Source: Brachyhypopomus gauderio
Lineage: Eukaryota; Chordata; Actinopteri; Gymnotiformes; Hypopomidae
Direction of reading: 5' to 3'
Assembly (NCBI RefSeq): GCF_052324685.1
Contig: NC_135212.1
Span: 15,508,410 to 15,572,409 of the forward strand
Length of the DNA stretch: 64,000 nucleotides
Numbering within the stretch: the stretch's first letter is position 1; each line of letters opens with the position of its first letter. This document shows, piece after piece, positions 59,225-64,000 of the stretch. Under the pieces are notes generated by a model, which made no database searches, was not told where the DNA came from, and was given only the letters and a program-made list of their open reading frames with translations. The position numbers and the translations under genes are program-made.

Positions 59225-62200
59225 GACTGCATGAGTCCCTTCATGCAAGTATGGGTTGACAGGGACTTGCAGTGAATCAAGAAGCGCAGTCTCAAAATTT
59301 TTAAAGAATGAGCTAATGGCTAGAATCAGGGGTGTCCCTAACTCATCATAAGTAAGTTTATGAGGCTGGCGCTTTGGCCTGCTTGAGTGTCTGACCTCAG
59401 GCAACCCCTGCATGATTTCACCTTCAGAGTTTACAGGCTCTGGATTTAGGGAACATGCAAGTTCTGGCTCATGGATGTCTATCACAACATAGTCTGGCCT
59501 CGAAGCTCTCTTTGACGAGCTAAAAACATCTACCTCGGTAGGGCTTGCTTGGGGCTCAGGCTGAACTTCACCGCCCGATGACTCAAGTTGGACTTCACTA
59601 CCTGATAGCTCAGGGACCGGTTCAGGTGTCAGCGGAGCCGCCGTGGGTACTCCAAGATATGATCTGGCAGTTGGCTCTCGCACAGGGCCATCCTCCAACA
59701 CAAAAGGTCCCCTAGTGATAAAGTTTGGCACTTGGTTAACTGGATACAGCTCATCCATACTATCTGATGACTCACTCCTTACATCATCGGAACATCCTGG
59801 CTGGTTTTTAACAGGTTGGGCTCTAGACCTCAGCCTCCTTGTGACCTTTTCCTGAGAACTCGTCTCCTCGGTGTCCGGCACAGGTAAGAACCCACATGGC
59901 AGAAGAAGGTCTCTATGTAGAGTCCTATGGGCCCCGCCCCCCGTTTCAGGCTTAACTACATACACGGGACCCTCACCAATTTCTCTAATCACTATATGGA
60001 TCTTACGTTCCCACCTGTCTGCCAATTTGTGCTTTCCCCTTATGTTCACGTTCCGGACAAGGACCCGGTCCCCTACCAGGAGCCTTGCCGCCCTGACCTT
60101 CTTGTCAAACTGGACCTTATTTTTCATCCTCATCTTTTGGGCACTCTCAGTGGCTAGAGAGTAGCTCTCCTGGAGGCGCTGTTGAAGGCTCTTGACGTAT
60201 TCTGAATGTGTCTGAGGATCCCCGGTGTCAGGGCCGACCCCCAGAATGAAGTCCACGGGAAGCCTTGCCTGTCTCCCAAACATTAGCTCGTATGGCGAGT
60301 AACCAGTCGTATCGTTCCTCGTGCAGTTATATGCATGAACCAACGGTTTAACAAAGTCCCGCCAATGATGCTTCTCCTTATCCTCCAAGGTCCCTAACAT
60401 CCCCAGTAGAGTCCGGTTAAACCGCTCCACCGGGTTCCCCCGGGGGTGGTAAGGGGTTGTTCGGACCTTAGTCATCCCCATGACTGAGCAAAGCTCTTTA
60501 ATGGTCTTGGACTCAAAGTCCCGACCCTGGTCGCTCAGCAGACGACTAGGGAACCCATAATGCACAATAAAGTTCTCCCACAGGGCCTTAGCTACCGTCC
60601 TTGCCTTTTGATCCCTTGTGGGTATTGCTACTGCAAATTTCGTGAAATGATCTGTGATGACTAGTATATTTCGTGTATCACGACTGTCTGGTTCCAAGGA
60701 CAAATAATCCATGCAGATGAGTTCCAGAGGGTACGTTGTCGTGATACTCTCCATTGGCGCTGCTCTCTGCGGGAGGGCTTTCCTCCTAAAGCAACGCTCG
60801 CACTTCAAGCACTTCGACTCGACATCCTTGGCCATGCCAGGCCAAAAGAATCGGCCCCGGGCAAGGTGTAGGGCACGCTCAGCACCTAGGTGTCCGACTT
60901 CATCATGTACGCCATATAAAGCTCTTTGACGGAACTCCTTCGGCAGTACCAGCTGATATGCAGGTCTGCCATGGCTTAGCCACCTGCGATACAGCACCCC
61001 ATCTCTAAACTCCAGTCTACGCCACTGCCTTACCAGGAGTTTCACTTCCTCCAGTTCGGATCTGACATCTGCGCTACTGGGCTTAGCTGCCTTCGCCAGA
61101 AACCCGACAACGCGGCCAATGTGTGGGTCCTCAGTTTGGGCTCTGCGCCAGTCGGCGGGTGTCATTGATGGCAAGACATCCAGGCCAAAGGAATCAGGTA
61201 TTGAGGATGCATCAGCAGCAAGTGACTCTGCCATGATTGCGCTTGAGTAGCACCCACCCACGCCGACCACAATATGGCGCTGACATATGGCTGAGAATAC
61301 TTCACAGGAAATTGAAGTACCGGCCACATCAGCAATCCGTCTCTTAAGGCTCTCAATTCGCTCTTCCTCGTCGATAAAGGCGCAGTCTTCTTGTGGTGGG
61401 TCCTGAGGCCGACGAGATAGCCCGTCGGCGTCTCCATTCGCGTGGCCAGCTCTGTACCTGATGTTAAAACGGTAAGTGGAAAGGGCGGCCAACCACCTGT
61501 GGCCAGCAGCATCCAACTTCGCCGTCGTCAAAACGTAGGTGAGGGGGTTATTATCCGTCAGAACCGTGAACTCACCTCCATAAAGGTAGTCGTGGAACTT
61601 CTCACAGACAGCCCACTTGAGGGCTAAGAATTCTAGCTTATGCGTGGGGTAGTTCTGCTCGCTCTTCGAGAGCCCCCTACTGGCATAAGCCACAACTCTG
61701 ACTTTCCCCTCTTGCTCTTGATAGAGCGCAGCACCCAAACCCTGCCTGCAAGCATCAGTGTGAAGAATGTAGGGTAGCTGCGGATTGGCAAAAGCCAGGG
61801 AGGGTGCTGATGTTAACCTATCAATTAGTGTCTGGAAGGCGACATCACACTCCGAAGTCCACTCATCTCCAAACGGGACTTGTAGGTTAGGATGACCCTC
61901 CATGCGAGGCCGCTTATACACTTTCCCTCTCTTCTTTGCTGGGTGATAGCCCGCTGTCAGCTGGTTTAGTGGTTTGGCTATCTTTGAGTATCCTTGTACA
62001 AAACGCCGGTAGTATCCTGCGAAACCTAAAAAACATTTCAACTCCTTCCTGTTAGAAGGACGTGGCCAAGTCTTGAGAGCTGAAACCTTCTCAGGATCTG
62101 TGTGAACCCCCTGAGCGTCTACTACATGACCTAAGTATTTTACAGACGTTCTGAAGAACTGGCATTTCTCGGGAGATAACTTCAAACCGTAGTCCCTCAG

Positions 62201-63817
62201 GCGTGTGAGTACTTTCATTAGTCGAGCCTCATGCTCCTCCAATGTCTCTGAGAAGACTATCACATCGTCCAGGAAAACGAGTACTTCATTCAAATGCAAA
62301 TCACCAACGCACTTCTCCATAAGGCGTTGAAATGTACTTGGCGCGTTGGTCACACCCTGGGGCATCCGATTAAACTCAAAGAAGCCTAACGGACACACGA
62401 ATGCCGTCTTGTGCTTGTCCTCTTCCGCCATCTCAACTTGGTAATATCCAGACTTGAGGTCCATCACTGAAAACCACTTAGCGCCACTAAGGGCAGTGAA
62501 GGCCTCTTCAATGTTCGGGAGAGCATACGCATCTTTAATAGTACGGGTGTTTAACCTCCGGTAGTCAACACATAGGCGGATTGTCCCATTCTTTTTCCGC
62601 ACAATAACAATTGGGGATGCAAAAGGGCTCTCTGATTCTCTGATGATCCCCGCATCAAGTAATTCTCTGAGATGTTGCTTTACAGCCTCTCTGTCACATG
62701 GGTGGATGGGTCTTGGTCTTTCTTTAAATGGAGCATCATCCTGCAGTCTGATGCGATGTTTGACTGCGGTGGTATGTCCATAAGTCAGATCATCTATAGC
62801 AAATACTTCAGAAATGCTGCACAGTTTCTCTGTGATATGTCTTTTCCACTGCTCAGTGATAGGCGAATTCTCAAGATCAAATCTGAGCTTACCAGATGAT
62901 GACTCAGGCATAAGCGCACGTCTGTCAGGACTGAGTGGGGTGATACACTGAGCTACGGATATCTGTGCTAGAACAGTCCGTTGGTGAAGTGTGACATCAC
63001 GATCACTCACATTATGCAGGACAATTGGGACTTTACAGCTGGCCTCACACGGGACATTCACTAAAGCGGACTCAAGAAGGACTCCACCTGGCAATGGACT
63101 GTTTTCATGCGGCTCAAGCACAAAGTCAGTGTGGTGAGCAGTCTTCCCTATCCTAACCGTGCCAGAGGTGCATAGCCTCTGCCGGGCCGGTATGGTAAGA
63201 GTCTTAGGCCCTTTCAATTTAACAGTGTGTGCGCGGTTCATGGTGTTATGAACTTGAGCAATATGCTGGAAAAGTTGTGCATAACCGTCATTGGAGTATA
63301 CACGGAAAAGCGATTTGAGGCCATTTCGCCCAATGCCATGTTGGTAAAGGCGGTCAAGAACATTGGTGCCAATCAATAGGGGAATTTTGCTATTCAAATG
63401 ATGCTCTGGGACCACCAGCACTAGAGCCATTAAATCGTCTTTCTTCCCAGTTATAGGTTGAGGAAAAGAAATGCTTACTTCAATATAGCCAAGATAGGGA
63501 ATATTCTGTCCGCCTGCGCCCTCGACTTCAAGAAGAGCATGGATGGGTTGAACAGCCAGAAAGGGCAGAAAGTTCTTGCGAAAAGACTCAGAAATGGTTG
63601 TAACCTGGGAACCGGTGTCCAGTATGGATTCACATGGCACCCCTTCAATGAGGACTGATGCTGCACATCGAGGGCCTATAAGCCCTGGGGGTACGGATGA
63701 CATGATGTGATAGCTTGCTCCAGCATCTTTCTGTGCATTGACTTCACAGTCTACTGTGATGGGACTCACTGTACTCGAGCTCCCAGCCCCTGGGCGTCCC
63801 CTAACAGGAGCTGTCAA
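59222..63817 (-). CDS. pol: Ty3/gypsy Pol polyprotein (protease, reverse transcriptase, RNase H, integrase)
   Basis: One uninterrupted frame of about 1531 codons. Domains in order: aspartic protease with LDTGSQVT (D67-T-G69); reverse transcriptase, about residues 370-545, with MDLKSGYYQ and the catalytic FLDDVI (517-518); RNase H from about 685 (HTDACRQGLGAAL, TDNNPLTYVL); integrase zinc finger, about 971-1009 (HDEVGHLGAERALH, CLKCERC); and catalytic core D1037, D1096 (SDQGRD) and E1131 (VERFNRT). The remaining 300 residues are integrase C-terminus and an acidic Pro/Ser-rich tail. The frame has no ATG at its left boundary; its first listed codon is TTG. It overlaps the gag end in the -1 frame, so expression probably uses ribosomal frameshifting. 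PR-RT-RH-IN order marks Ty3/gypsy (Metaviridae) rather than Ty1/copia. No break is seen, suggesting a young copy. Confidence 0.95.
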   Translation of the reverse strand: MTAPVRGRPGAGSSSTVSPITVDCEVNAQKDAGASYHIMSSVPPGLIGPRCAASVLIEGVPCESILDTGSQVTTISESFRKNFLPFLAVQPIHALLEVEGAGGQNIPYLGYIEVSISFPQPITGKKDDLMALVLVVPEHHLNSKIPLLIGTNVLDRLYQHGIGRNGLKSLFRVYSNDGYAQLFQHIAQVHNTMNRAHTVKLKGPKTLTIPARQRLCTSGTVRIGKTAHHTDFVLEPHENSPLPGGVLLESALVNVPCEASCKVPIVLHNVSDRDVTLHQRTVLAQISVAQCITPLSPDRRALMPESSSGKLRFDLENSPITEQWKRHITEKLCSISEVFAIDDLTYGHTTAVKHRIRLQDDAPFKERPRPIHPCDREAVKQHLRELLDAGIIRESESPFASPIVIVRKKNGTIRLCVDYRRLNTRTIKDAYALPNIEEAFTALSGAKWFSVMDLKSGYYQVEMAEEDKHKTAFVCPLGFFEFNRMPQGVTNAPSTFQRLMEKCVGDLHLNEVLVFLDDVIVFSETLEEHEARLMKVLTRLRDYGLKLSPEKCQFFRTSVKYLGHVVDAQGVHTDPEKVSALKTWPRPSNRKELKCFLGFAGYYRRFVQGYSKIAKPLNQLTAGYHPAKKRGKVYKRPRMEGHPNLQVPFGDEWTSECDVAFQTLIDRLTSAPSLAFANPQLPYILHTDACRQGLGAALYQEQEGKVRVVAYASRGLSKSEQNYPTHKLEFLALKWAVCEKFHDYLYGGEFTVLTDNNPLTYVLTTAKLDAAGHRWLAALSTYRFNIRYRAGHANGDADGLSRRPQDPPQEDCAFIDEEERIESLKRRIADVAGTSISCEVFSAICQRHIVVGVGGCYSSAIMAESLAADASSIPDSFGLDVLPSMTPADWRRAQTEDPHIGRVVGFLAKAAKPSSADVRSELEEVKLLVRQWRRLEFRDGVLYRRWLSHGRPAYQLVLPKEFRQRALYGVHDEVGHLGAERALHLARGRFFWPGMAKDVESKCLKCERCFRRKALPQRAAPMESITTTYPLELICMDYLSLEPDSRDTRNILVITDHFTKFAVAIPTRDQKARTVAKALWENFIVHYGFPSRLLSDQGRDFESKTIKELCSVMGMTKVRTTPYHPRGNPVERFNRTLLGMLGTLEDKEKHHWRDFVKPLVHAYNCTRNDTTGYSPYELMFGRQARLPVDFILGVGPDTGDPQTHSEYVKSLQQRLQESYSLATESAQKMRMKNKVQFDKKVRAARLLVGDRVLVRNVNIRGKHKLADRWERKIHIVIREIGEGPVYVVKPETGGGAHRTLHRDLLLPCGFLPVPDTEETSSQEKVTRRLRSRAQPVKNQPGCSDDVRSESSDSMDELYPVNQVPNFITRGPFVLEDGPVREPTARSYLGVPTAAPLTPEPVPELSGSEVQLESSGGEVQPEPQASPTEVDVFSSSKRASRPDYVVIDIHEPELACSLNPEPVNSEGEIMQGLPEVRHSSRPKRQPHKLTYDELGTPLILAISSFFKNFETALLDSLQVPVNPYLHEGTHAV
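63778..63812 (-). promoter_or_regulatory. Candidate frameshift-stimulating stem-loop
   Basis: Minus-strand AGCTCC (63807-63812) can pair with GGAGCT (63778-63783) around a 23-base G/C-rich loop. It begins 7 nt after the slippery heptamer, the usual spacing for a -1 frameshift stimulator. Pairing was found by eye; no energy was computed. Confidence 0.45.
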
Positions 63818-64000
63818 CAGTTTAAAGGGGAGTAAGGGGGGTTCTGCTGTGATCTGAAATGGTATTGCCTCTCCCTCAGTTCGGTTCTTTTTTTCTGAAC
63901 TAGGTCTGGGTTCGCTTCATGCGAACACCTAGCAGCGATGTGCCCATCTTCACCACACCTAAAGCAAAACCATGCCCTTGGCATCCCAGTGGGCACTGTA
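63814..64000 (-). CDS. gag: Gag C-terminal part with CCHC zinc knuckle (partial at right edge)
   Basis: The open frame enters from beyond the window and ends at a TGA (63814-63816). It contains CFRCGEDGHIAARC, a CX2CX4HX4C nucleocapsid zinc knuckle that binds element RNA, followed by a basic, Gln-rich tail. The stop lies inside the start of the pol frame, with the slippery heptamer six codon positions or fewer before it. Only the last 60 or so residues are visible, so the integrity of gag cannot be judged. Confidence 0.9.
   Translation of the reverse strand, partial: TVPTGMPRAWFCFRCGEDGHIAARCSHEANPDLVQKKRTELRERQYHFRSQQNPPYSPLNC
63820..63826 (-). promoter_or_regulatory. Candidate -1 ribosomal frameshift slippery site
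   Basis: The minus strand reads T TTA AAC in the gag frame, a canonical X XXY YYZ heptamer, followed by one sense codon and the gag TGA. A shift of -1 here enters the pol frame, which is open from this point. Confidence 0.75.

Overview
The window is vertebrate nuclear DNA, almost certainly from a ray-finned fish. The genes have many short GT-AG exons, long CA/CT/TA microsatellites, fish-type SINEs and LINE tails, hAT and Tc1 transposons, and a long-LTR Ty3/gypsy element. Repeat content hints at an otophysan (characin, catfish or knifefish), but that is a guess.

Layout, left to right. (1) The 5' part of SRP72 (exons 1-7, minus strand, 105-2295), running off the left edge. (2) EVC2 (minus, 4140-24342), about 22 coding exons whose introns hold minisatellites and nested transposons. 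(3) EVC (plus, 24956-33966), 20 coding exons, head-to-head with EVC2 across a gap of about 610 bp. (4) CRMP1 (minus, 34631-48818), 14 coding exons, convergent with EVC. (5) An intergenic region with a near-perfect tandem duplication of about 0.8 kb (49560-51145). (6) COPS6 (plus, 51233-55721), 10 coding exons. (7) A Ty3/gypsy LTR retrotransposon on the minus strand (57900 to the right edge): one LTR, a polypurine tract overlapping the pol stop codon, an intact pol frame of about 1531 codons, a candidate -1 frameshift site, and the 3' end of gag.

The EVC2-EVC-CRMP1 order and orientations match human 4p16.2. EVC and EVC2 proteins form a complex at the base of primary cilia that supports Hedgehog signalling, so a shared divergent promoter fits co-regulation. 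CRMP1 is a cytosolic semaphorin/cytoskeleton phosphoprotein, SRP72 a signal recognition particle subunit and COPS6 a COP9 signalosome subunit. They show no functional link to the EVC pair beyond proximity.

Exon borders were derived by hand from splice signals, reading phase and remembered family sequence. Phase closes at every internal junction of SRP72 (exons 1-7), EVC, CRMP1 and COPS6. In EVC2 it closes everywhere except between the first and second exons. No wholly new biological system was found. The most noteworthy items are the retroelement frameshift and PPT architecture, the tandemly copied exon end with its splice donor in EVC2, a GC splice donor in CRMP1, the fresh tandem duplication upstream of COPS6, two solo LTRs with exact target duplications, and an RFX X-box-like inverted repeat in the EVC/EVC2 promoter.
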